Positions 44,687 through 51,540 of a stretch of DNA of 64,000 nucleotides are shown in pieces. Under the pieces are notes generated by a model that was not told the DNA's origin, did not search any database, and saw only the letters and a list, made by a program, of their open reading frames with translations. This stretch comes from Rhodoferax sp. (GTDB taxonomy: Bacteria; Pseudomonadota; Gammaproteobacteria; Burkholderiales; Burkholderiaceae_C). The DNA lies in contig NZ_JANXMU010000073.1 of NCBI RefSeq assembly GCF_025354435.1, forward strand, positions 62,001 through 126,000, given 5' to 3'. The position numbers and the translations under genes were made by a program. How positions within the stretch are numbered: the first letter of the stretch is position 1; every line of letters begins with the position of its first letter.

Positions 44687-45667
44687 ATGAGACCCGACAA
44701 GATTCTGTACGTCGATGATGAACCGATGGCACTCAAATACTTTGAGCGTTTGATCAACCCCATGGCCCCGGTGCTTACCGCCTTGTCGGTGGAAGAAGGC
44801 AAGGCCGTGTTGCGCGCGCGTGGCGCAGAAATCGCCGTACTGATCTCCGACCAGCGCATGCCGGGTGCCCTGGGCAACGAGTTACTGCGCTACGCCCGCG
44901 ACCACCATCCCCAAATGGTGCGCATGCTTACCACCGCCTACTCCGAGCTGGGCGAGGCCATCGAGGCCATCAATACCGGTGAAATCTACCGCTACGTCAC
45001 CAAGCCCTGGGACCTGGAGCTGCTGCGCGCAGATATGCGCAACGCCTTGGAGCTGGCCGAAACCCGCTGCGAGCGTGACGACCTGCTGCGCGAAAAAATG
45101 GCCGTGCAGCGCCAGCAGCTGCTGGCCAGCCGCGTCTCGCAACTGGCCATCATCTGCGCGGGTTTTTTGCATGCCGACTACGCGCGCGGCTTGCAGGCCT
45201 ACCTGCAGGCGGCCGAACTCAGTGGCTGCACGCTGCCGCCCATCGACTGGCGCAGCATGGACCACGCCGAGCTGATGCAGTACGAAGCCCAGCGCAGCGT
45301 GGCCATCGGCCAGGCCCTGGCAGGCTGGCAGCCGCGCTTTGCCGCCATTCACAGCGCCGCTGATGCCCTACAGGCGCTGGCCGATGCCTTGCCGGGCCAG
45401 GTCGAACTGCTGGACGGCACCGCCACCGTGGTCGACCGCAGCGCACTCACCTGGCTGCTGGATGCCGCCTCGCACGAACCCCCATCCCCCCCCTTGGTGG
45501 CGTGGCTGGCGTGGTTGTCGTACTGGGGCGGTAGCGTGCAATTGCGGGCCAACCCGGCGGGCCTGGAAGTGCATTTGCGGTCTGGTGGCGCACCCGCGGC
45601 GCTGCCGCCAGACTGGATGGCCGACGCGATCGAACGCATTAGCCACCTGGCTAAGGACGCGGAGTAA
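44687..45667 (+). CDS. phcQ: PhcQ-like response regulator
   Basis: This is a 326-residue protein. The receiver domain (residues about 5-125) has ILYVDDEP, the phospho-acceptor in [10 protein letters not shown], and the switch-region lysine in RYVTKPWD. The remaining 200 residues are a mainly helical region with no recognised DNA-binding or enzymatic motif, as in PhcQ, the last member of the Ralstonia operon. It begins 35 bp after the PhcR-like gene. Its end overlaps the convergent pncC gene by 17 bases. Confidence 0.85.
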   Translation: MRPDKILYVDDEPMALKYFERLINPMAPVLTALSVEEGKAVLRARGAEIAVLISDQRMPGALGNELLRYARDHHPQMVRMLTTAYSELGEAIEAINTGEIYRYVTKPWDLELLRADMRNALELAETRCERDDLLREKMAVQRQQLLASRVSQLAIICAGFLHADYARGLQAYLQAAELSGCTLPPIDWRSMDHAELMQYEAQRSVAIGQALAGWQPRFAAIHSAADALQALADALPGQVELLDGTATVVDRSALTWLLDAASHEPPSPPLVAWLAWLSYWGGSVQLRANPAGLEVHLRSGGAPAALPPDWMADAIERISHLAKDAE

Positions 45668-46142
45668 GGTGCTCCGTCAGCCGCCGCAGCACATGCTGCA
45701 CCGTGGCTGCCCGCACGGCGGCCCGGTCGCCGGGGAAGTGCTGGCATTCCGCATGCACCTGTCCGGCCAGCGCACCACCGAACGCAAACCCCAGCCACAC
45801 CGTGCCCACCGGCTTGTCGGCACTGCCGCCGCCGGGGCCTGCCACGCCGGTCACCGCCACCGCTACCTGGGCGTGCGAATGGGCCAGTGCCCCGGCCGCC
45901 ATGGCACGCACTACGGCTTCGCTGACAGCACCGTGCTGCTCGATTAGTGTGGCATCCACCCCCAGCATCTCGGTTTTGGCGGCGTTGGAATAGGTCACAA
46001 AGCCGCGGTCAAACCAGGTGCTGGACCCGGCCAGGTCGGTACAGGCGGCGGCGATCATGCCACCGGTGCAGCTTTCGGCGGTGGCCAGGAATAAACCCCG
46101 TTTGAGCATCAAATCGGCCACTAGCGCAGGTAAGGTATGCAT
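45651..46142 (-). CDS. pncC: Nicotinamide-nucleotide amidohydrolase (CinA C-terminal type)
   Basis: PncC hydrolyses NMN to nicotinate mononucleotide and ammonia in pyridine-nucleotide recycling. The 163-residue protein corresponds to the stand-alone CinA C-terminal domain, with [33 protein letters not shown] and the later [21 protein letters not shown], which supply the active-site residues. The start codon and first eleven residues ([11 protein letters not shown]) are encoded by a dispersed repeat. It lies 23 bp after pgpA and overlaps the PhcQ-like gene tail to tail. Confidence 0.93.
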   Translation of the reverse strand: MHTLPALVADLMLKRGLFLATAESCTGGMIAAACTDLAGSSTWFDRGFVTYSNAAKTEMLGVDATLIEQHGAVSEAVVRAMAAGALAHSHAQVAVAVTGVAGPGGGSADKPVGTVWLGFAFGGALAGQVHAECQHFPGDRAAVRAATVQHVLRRLTEHLTPRP

Positions 46143-46163
46143 GAGCTGCTATCAAAAGTGTAG
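46109..46163 (-). repeat. Family 1 palindromic repeat carrying the pncC start codon
   Basis: On the minus strand it reads TTTTGATAGCAGCTCATGCA, then TACCTGCGCTAGTGGCCGAT and TTG. TGCGCTAGTGGCCGATTTG is a typical right arm of the family. The pncC ATG and N-terminal codons lie inside it, and it fills the short gap to pgpA. Confidence 0.6.
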
Positions 46164-46165
46164 TT

Positions 46166-46687
46166 TTATAGAGAGCGCCACAGCGCGATCACCAGCAGCG
46201 TGCAAAACGCCGCCACCAGGTCGTCAAAAATGATCCCGAAGCCGCCGCGCGCGTTCAGCCCCTTGAACGCCTGGTCGGCCCAGGCCACTGGCCCCGGCTT
46301 GGCCGCATCAAAGTAGCGGAACAACCCAAACGCCACCACCTGGCCGAGCAGCCCGGTGGGCATCACCAGCCACAGCACCAGCCAGAACGCGATGATCTCG
46401 TCCCACACAATTGCCCCGGGGTCGGCCACATTCATGTGCCGTGCGCACACCGTACAGGCCCACCAGCCGATAAAGAACGAAGCCACCAATAGCCAAGCCA
46501 TCTGCCCCTGCGTCAGCAGCGGCTGGATCACCAAAAACGCCAGCCAGGCCCACAGCGTGCCCGCCGTGCCGGGGGCCACCGGGCTTAGGCCCGAGCCGAA
46601 ACCCAGGGCGATGAAGTGGGCCGGGTGCGACAGCAAAAACCGTACAGTCGGGCGGCGAATCGAGGGGCGGGGAGAAGGGGAGTCCAT
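46166..46687 (-). CDS. pgpA: Phosphatidylglycerophosphatase A
   Basis: PgpA dephosphorylates phosphatidylglycerol phosphate in phospholipid synthesis at the inner membrane. The 173-residue protein has the family signature GFGSGLSPVAPGTAGTLWA, the catalytic region DPGAIVWDEIIAFW and the end motif GFGIIFDDLVAAF, with about four spans. ATG at 46687 is chosen over a longer frame that is antisense to the carboxypeptidase gene. It is divergent from that gene with about 36 bp between starts, and is followed by pncC. Confidence 0.95.
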   Translation of the reverse strand: MDSPSPRPSIRRPTVRFLLSHPAHFIALGFGSGLSPVAPGTAGTLWAWLAFLVIQPLLTQGQMAWLLVASFFIGWWACTVCARHMNVADPGAIVWDEIIAFWLVLWLVMPTGLLGQVVAFGLFRYFDAAKPGPVAWADQAFKGLNARGGFGIIFDDLVAAFCTLLVIALWRSL

Positions 46688-46723
46688 GCTAGCGATTATC
46701 GGCTCCGCGCACATAATCCCTGG

Positions 46724-47860
46724 ATGAACACCCTGCACATTTCCAGCCAGTTCGATGCGGGCGCGATCACCGTGGTCAGCCTGGCCGACCCGCAAGACAT
46801 CCAGCTCCAGATCCGCCCTGACAACGCCAGCGCCTTCGCCCAGTGGTTCTATTTCTGCCTGCAAGGCGCAGCAGGTGTGCCGGTAGTGCTACGCTTTTTG
46901 AACGCTGGCCAAAGCGCTTACCCCCCCGGCTGGGACGGCTACCAGATGGTCGCCAGCACCGATCGCCGCCGCTGGTTCCGCGTGCCTTGCACCTATGACG
47001 GCCAAGTCATGACCGTGCGCACCACGCCCACGGCCAACCGCATCTACTTCGCCTACTTCGAACCCTACTCGTACGAGCGCCACCTGGACCTGCTGGGCAC
47101 CGCCTCCCTGTCCGACCTGGTGGACGTGCAGCACCTGGGCGCCACCCACCAGGGCCGCGACATCACCCTGCTGCACATCCGCGACGTGGCTGCCACCGGT
47201 ACAAAAAAGAAGGTCTGGCTCATCGCCCGCCAGCACCCTGGCGAAACCATGGCCGAATGGTTTGCCGAAGGCTTCTTGCAGCGCCTGCTCGACCGCGACG
47301 ACCCCACCAGCCGCAGCCTGCTGCAGCACTGCGAATTCTTCGTCGTGCCCAATATGAACCCTGACGGCGCGGCCCTGGGCAACCTGCGCACCAACGCCGT
47401 TGGCACCAACCTGAACCGCGAATGGCAAGAGCCCAGCGTCGAGAAGTCGCCCGAAGTTTTTCACGTACGCCAGAAGATGCAACAGGTGGGTTTGGACCTG
47501 TTTTTAGATGCACACGGCGACGAAAACCTGCCCTATAACTTCGTCGTCGGCACTGAAGCCACCCCCGGCTACAGCCCGCGCATCGAGGCTCTGCAAGATA
47601 CTTTCAAAGCTGCCTGGCTCGCCGCCAGCCCGGATTTCCAGACGGCCATCGGTTACCCCCGCGCCGCGCCAGGGCAAGCCAATTTGAGTTTGGCGACCAA
47701 CTGGGTGGGGCAGAACTTCAATTGCCTGGCCTTCACGATCGAAATGCCGTTCAAGGACAACGCGAATTTGCCGGATGCGCGTAGCGGGTGGAGCGGGGCT
47801 AGATCGAAAAAATTGGGAGCCAGCGTGCTGTCGGCGGTGCTAGCGGTCACTTCTGCATAA
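46724..47860 (+). CDS. M14-family cytosolic-type metallocarboxypeptidase
   Basis: This is a 378-residue protein. An N-terminal beta-rich domain (about 1-115) precedes an M14 zinc carboxypeptidase domain. Zinc ligands are visible in ARQHPGETMAEWF (HxxE) and in LFLDAHGDE; NMNPDGAALGNLRTN is the substrate-binding block and FTIEMPFKD supplies the catalytic glutamate. This layout is that of cytosolic carboxypeptidase-like (AGBL-type) bacterial proteins, with no signal peptide. The natural substrate is unknown. The stop codon abuts a dispersed repeat. Confidence 0.9.
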   Translation: MNTLHISSQFDAGAITVVSLADPQDIQLQIRPDNASAFAQWFYFCLQGAAGVPVVLRFLNAGQSAYPPGWDGYQMVASTDRRRWFRVPCTYDGQVMTVRTTPTANRIYFAYFEPYSYERHLDLLGTASLSDLVDVQHLGATHQGRDITLLHIRDVAATGTKKKVWLIARQHPGETMAEWFAEGFLQRLLDRDDPTSRSLLQHCEFFVVPNMNPDGAALGNLRTNAVGTNLNREWQEPSVEKSPEVFHVRQKMQQVGLDLFLDAHGDENLPYNFVVGTEATPGYSPRIEALQDTFKAAWLAASPDFQTAIGYPRAAPGQANLSLATNWVGQNFNCLAFTIEMPFKDNANLPDARSGWSGARSKKLGASVLSAVLAVTSA

Positions 47861-47913
47861 AAAGTGGCTCTAGCGCACGTCGTACCTGCGCTAGTAGCTA
47901 TTAAAAATAGAGT
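47858..47913 (+). repeat. Family 1 palindromic repeat after the M14 peptidase gene
   Basis: AAAAAGTGGCTCTAGCGCAC, then TACCTGCGCTAGTAGCTATT, shows inverse arms (CTAGCGCA and TGCGCTAG) around a short centre. It begins at the stop codon of the peptidase gene and ends about 25 bp before the CGNR gene start. Confidence 0.7.
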
Positions 47914-47936
47914 AAACCGTGCAGAGGACTCCGCCC

Positions 47937-48494
47937 ATGCCAACCCTAGAAACTGCTGGCGATCTCGGCCACCTCGGCCATTTGCAGCAATTCGTCAACA
48001 CCTGGTCCATCCCCAACGACACCCGTGTGGTCACCGACGTGCTGCCGGGTTTGCTGGGCGATTCCGCTGCGTGGAATGCGCTCTTCCCCTTCGCTCTGGG
48101 TGCGCAAGACAGCCATGCCGCGATGCTGCGGCTGCGGGACGATTTGCGTGCCACCATTGCCGACCCCAGCTGCCTGCAAGGCACGCTCAATGCCTGGCTG
48201 CAGAAGGCTGCGCTGGGCATGGCAGTGAAAGTACAGGACGGGCTGCCGGTGCTGCACACCACCAACCCCCGCCACAGCGCGCAGGGCGCTATTTTGGTGA
48301 TCGCCATGGAGGCCATCGGGCGCGGCGATTGGGTGCGTCTGAAATGCTGCGCCGATTGCCAGTGGTGCTTTTTTGACAGCTCCAAGAACCGCAGCAAGCG
48401 CTGGTGCGGCATGTCCAAGGGCGGGCCCGAGGGGCGCGCCTGCGGCACCATCGCCAAAGTACGCAGTTTCAGGGAGCGGCAGAAGGGCGCTTAG
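47937..48494 (+). CDS. CGNR-type zinc-finger (ABATE-domain) protein
   Basis: This is a 185-residue protein. The N-terminal domain (about 1-125) is of the ABATE stress-related type, opening with FVNTWSIPNDTRVVTDVL. The C-terminal zinc finger reads CADCQWCFFDSSKNRSKRWC, with the CxxC...C pattern and the usual N-R-S-K-R-W-C core, and may bind nucleic acid. Function is unproven for the family. Its end overlaps the convergent MFS gene by four bases. Confidence 0.88.
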   Translation: MPTLETAGDLGHLGHLQQFVNTWSIPNDTRVVTDVLPGLLGDSAAWNALFPFALGAQDSHAAMLRLRDDLRATIADPSCLQGTLNAWLQKAALGMAVKVQDGLPVLHTTNPRHSAQGAILVIAMEAIGRGDWVRLKCCADCQWCFFDSSKNRSKRWCGMSKGGPEGRACGTIAKVRSFRERQKGA

Positions 48495-49690
48495 GCCGTG
48501 GCGGCTTCACTTGGTAGCGGGCCTGCTGTGTGGGCGTGCAAAACCAAGGTCAACACCACGCCCAGCGCCCCTACCGTGCCAAACACCAGCCAGGCCGTAG
48601 CCCGCGCGCCATCCACCACCAGCCAGCTCCCCACGTAGTAGCCCGCCGTACCGGCCACTGCGCCCGCCACACTCAGCACACCGAAGAACGTGCCCTGGCT
48701 GCCGTCGGGTGCCACGGTCGAGGTCAGGGTTTTCAGCGCGGGCAGGATGGTGGTTTCCACCACGGTGTAGCTCACCACAAACAGGTAAAACCACAGCAGG
48801 CTGTCGGTCAGCGCCACGCTGGCAAACAGCAGGGTGGCGGCGGCGTAGGCCAGCAGCAGCAACTGCCGGGGCGGCGTGTGCACCAGCCACTGCCGGGCCA
48901 GCACCATGAAGCCCACGCCGACGATGCCGTTGACCACGTAAATGGGGGCCGTGCTGCCGCTTTCCGACAGGTTCTTCAGGTAAATCGGAAACGCCACATA
49001 CAGCTGGGGAAACAAGAAATACCAGGGCATCGCCGCGCACACCAGGAGCTGAAAGGGCCGGTGGGTCAGCGCGGTGCGCAGGCCGCACCAGTCGCCCGAT
49101 GCCGGGGTGTGTGCGCTGTCCATCGCCGGTTGCCGCCAGGCCCGCAGCGACAGCATGCCAAACAGCACGACGCTGACCGCAAAGCAGGCCCGCACACTGA
49201 AAGCGCTGCCCACGGCCCCCAGGATGGGGCCGACGATGACCCCCAGGTTCAGCATCTGGTTGTTGGCGGCAAACACCGCCGACAGCCGCTCTGGCGGCTC
49301 GCGGCCCAACACCCCAAACAACGCCGACTCGTACACCGCCACCCCTGCGCCGCACAGGCATGCAGACAGCACCAGCAGCGCCGTGTCGCTTTGGCTGGCA
49401 AACCCGGCCAACCCCAAGCCCCGCAGGCACAGGCCCAGCACCAGAGCCGGTTTGGCGCCGTACCGGTCCACCAGCGGGCCTGCCAGCAGCGGCAGCGACT
49501 GGGCCCACAGCAGGTTGGCCCCCATCACCGTGGCCAACGCCGCAGGGCCCAGCCCCAGATCCCGGCTCAAAAACACCGCCAGTAGCGGCACGGTCATGAA
49601 GTGCGACGCGTTCATGCACAACTGCCCCCACAGCAAATGCCGGATGCGCGGGGGGAAGTGCGCCCACGTTCCGAGTATTTTCGCGTGCAT
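48491..49690 (-). CDS. MFS transporter
   Basis: This is a 399-residue inner-membrane transporter with about twelve spans and a cytoplasmic loop after span 6 (about 190-210). The loop between spans 2 and 3 has the MFS motif-A-like GPLVDRYGAKPALVLG. The general pattern resembles DHA1-type multidrug exporters such as MdtH, but nothing visible fixes the substrate. It has no adjacent regulator. The roughly 200-bp gap upstream to the next gene is AT-rich and shows no coding frame of note. Confidence 0.88.
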   Translation of the reverse strand: MHAKILGTWAHFPPRIRHLLWGQLCMNASHFMTVPLLAVFLSRDLGLGPAALATVMGANLLWAQSLPLLAGPLVDRYGAKPALVLGLCLRGLGLAGFASQSDTALLVLSACLCGAGVAVYESALFGVLGREPPERLSAVFAANNQMLNLGVIVGPILGAVGSAFSVRACFAVSVVLFGMLSLRAWRQPAMDSAHTPASGDWCGLRTALTHRPFQLLVCAAMPWYFLFPQLYVAFPIYLKNLSESGSTAPIYVVNGIVGVGFMVLARQWLVHTPPRQLLLLAYAAATLLFASVALTDSLLWFYLFVVSYTVVETTILPALKTLTSTVAPDGSQGTFFGVLSVAGAVAGTAGYYVGSWLVVDGARATAWLVFGTVGALGVVLTLVLHAHTAGPLPSEAATA

Positions 49691-49887
49691 GGGGGCTTTC
49701 TGGTTGTTGGTTTTAACTCGTTAAATTGTAACCTTCTAAATATTTTTGATGGTTACTTATTGGTGAAAAAGAGCTTCTCGAATTTCCCAGTGGAAGTGGG
49801 CACGGTTGAAGAGGATGCGCCGGCGTTTTGATGGCGGTGGTATGTATCAAGAGCGGCTTGCGTGCTTATTGCACCAGCACAGGCAAT

Positions 49888-50391
49888 TTAATCTGCACGA
49901 TGGCGTTGCGCCCGCACCGCACGCCAGCCCATCACGGCCAGGCCAACGCCCCCCAGCGCGACGCACAGCAGATGTAAATACCCCAGTGGAATGGTGTCCA
50001 GCAGGGCATTCGCCTGGCTGAATGGGGCAAGGGGCCGGATGTCCTCGTGCATCACACTATCGAACACGATGTGCGAATACGCGCCCAGTGCCGCTCCGGC
50101 TGCCACCTGGCGTGCTGACAGCGTTTGCCAGCCAAACAGGTTGGGCAGTCGGCGGCGGGATGCCAGCCATCGCAGGCACAGAAACAGCCCCACCGTAGCC
50201 CCGAAGATGCAACTGGCGCCCACATAGGTGTGCAAAAAAGCGTGTACGGGATAGCGGCCGTACCATAGGTTGTACGCAGACTCCAGGTCGATCAGTACAT
50301 TGGCGGCGCAAAAGGCGATGAAGCTCACGCGCCTTGGGGCAGCAGCATGCACAGCGGCTCCGAGGCCGAAGTGAAACGGTGTGACGGGCAT
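49888..50391 (-). CDS. YdjM/DUF457-like membrane protein (putative metal-dependent hydrolase)
   Basis: This is a 167-residue protein with about four spans. It begins MPVTPFHFGLGAA, with an early His, and has HTYVGA near residue 54 and HIVFDSVMHEDIRPLAPF near 106. Such His/Asp patterns around spans are typical of YdjM/DUF457/DUF4184 inner-membrane proteins annotated as putative hydrolases, with biochemistry unproven. It stands alone between the MFS gene and the Dsb genes. Confidence 0.75.
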   Translation of the reverse strand: MPVTPFHFGLGAAVHAAAPRRVSFIAFCAANVLIDLESAYNLWYGRYPVHAFLHTYVGASCIFGATVGLFLCLRWLASRRRLPNLFGWQTLSARQVAAGAALGAYSHIVFDSVMHEDIRPLAPFSQANALLDTIPLGYLHLLCVALGGVGLAVMGWRAVRAQRHRAD

Positions 50392-50461
50392 GGTATGGGT
50401 GTTCCGAGTGGCGTGGCGGAGACGGGATGCCTGACGAACCGTAGCAAAAAATGCACTTGTT

Positions 50462-51115
50462 TCAGCGGTAGGAGGCTTTGACTTCTTGTGCCACCAGGTC
50501 GCGCAGGCCTTGTTCGCTGATCTCCAGCAGGGGTTTGCCGTTGACGAAGAAGGAGGGGGTTTTGTCGACTTTCAGCGCCACCACGTCGGCCATGTCCTGG
50601 ACCAGGACGGCGGCAATGGTGGGGCTTTGCATGTCGGTTCGGGCTTTCTCGGTATCCACGCCGATAGGTTGTAAAAAGGCCCAGACCATCTCCACTTGCG
50701 GATTGCCATGTACCGCCCATAAGGGTTGCGATTTAAAAACAGCGTCCAGGCTTTGCCAGTACAAGCTTTGGGCCTTGGTGGCCTCCAACATCTTGACCAC
50801 GGTATCGGAGCCCGGGTGAAAAGCGGTGTAGCGCAGTACCAGGCGCACTGTGTCGGGGTTGTCGTCCAATACGGATTTGACGACCGGGTAAAACGCACGG
50901 CAGGCCTTGCAGGACGGGTCCATGAACTCCACGATGGTCACCTCGGCATCGCTGGGGCCGGTGCTGGGGGAGTGGAACTTCACCAACGAACCCGGATTTT
51001 GTACCAGTGCATCGGCGCTCTCTGCGGCCTGTTGGTGTTGGTGCAACCGCATGCCGGCCACAAACAGCACTGCCACCGCTACCGCACCGCCGATCAGGCC
51101 CATCACTTTCGCCAT
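50462..51115 (-). CDS. DsbA/DsbG-like thioredoxin-fold protein
   Basis: This is a 217-residue protein anchored or exported through an N-terminal hydrophobic segment (about 5-22). A thioredoxin domain follows with the active site CKAC in FMDPSCKACRAFYP and the cis-proline loop DKTPSFFVNGKPL. It is probably periplasmic and partners with DsbB encoded just upstream, with which it overlaps by 13 bases. The CKAC dipeptide is unlike DsbA (CPHC), so it may act on a specific client such as a metal-stress or membrane protein. Confidence 0.88.
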   Translation of the reverse strand: MAKVMGLIGGAVAVAVLFVAGMRLHQHQQAAESADALVQNPGSLVKFHSPSTGPSDAEVTIVEFMDPSCKACRAFYPVVKSVLDDNPDTVRLVLRYTAFHPGSDTVVKMLEATKAQSLYWQSLDAVFKSQPLWAVHGNPQVEMVWAFLQPIGVDTEKARTDMQSPTIAAVLVQDMADVVALKVDKTPSFFVNGKPLLEISEQGLRDLVAQEVKASYR

Positions 51116-51492
51116 ACAGGTCTCTTTTCTTCACTTAAAAACAAGCCCATCCACAGGGCGATAAATGCCAGCAGCGACACCAATGGAATCGTCACAAAGC
51201 CCCAAAGTTCCAGCTTCACCTCGGCACAGGACGGGCCTTTGCCGCAGGGCTGGATGCTTTGGGGGATGAAGCCTAGGTACAGCAGGCAGTGGTAAGCCGC
51301 CAGCACTGCGCCGATGAGAGCTAGCGGTTTGGCGTACTGCACCACGCCCGGGTCTTGGGCGTGCAGGCCGACCGCTAACACCACGACCAGGGCCACCATG
51401 GGAATGCGCTGGTACCAGCACAGCACGCAGGGCACGTAGTCCATCACCTCGCTCAAGAATAGGCTGCCTGCGGTGGACACCAGGGCCAGCAT
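51103..51492 (-). CDS. dsbB: Disulfide bond formation protein DsbB, apparent 5' frameshift
   Basis: DsbB reoxidises DsbA-type proteins using quinones. The 129-residue frame shows the CVLC redox pair after span 1 (YVPCVLCWYQRIPM), the second periplasmic pair CGKGPSC, and four spans. The first ATG is inside span 1. The same frame upstream encodes ATSPRQWRWLFACW, which looks like the normal DsbB start but has no start codon before the preceding gene's TGA. An ATGATG overlapping that TGA lies one base out of frame; removing one C from the following CCC restores MMPATSPRQWRWLFACWM. A recent frameshift or a sequence error is likely. Confidence 0.85.
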   Translation of the reverse strand: MLALVSTAGSLFLSEVMDYVPCVLCWYQRIPMVALVVVLAVGLHAQDPGVVQYAKPLALIGAVLAAYHCLLYLGFIPQSIQPCGKGPSCAEVKLELWGFVTIPLVSLLAFIALWMGLFLSEEKRPVWRK

Positions 51493-51540
51493 CCAGCAGG
51501 CGAAGAGCCACCGCCATTGGCGTGGGCTGGTGGCCGGGCA

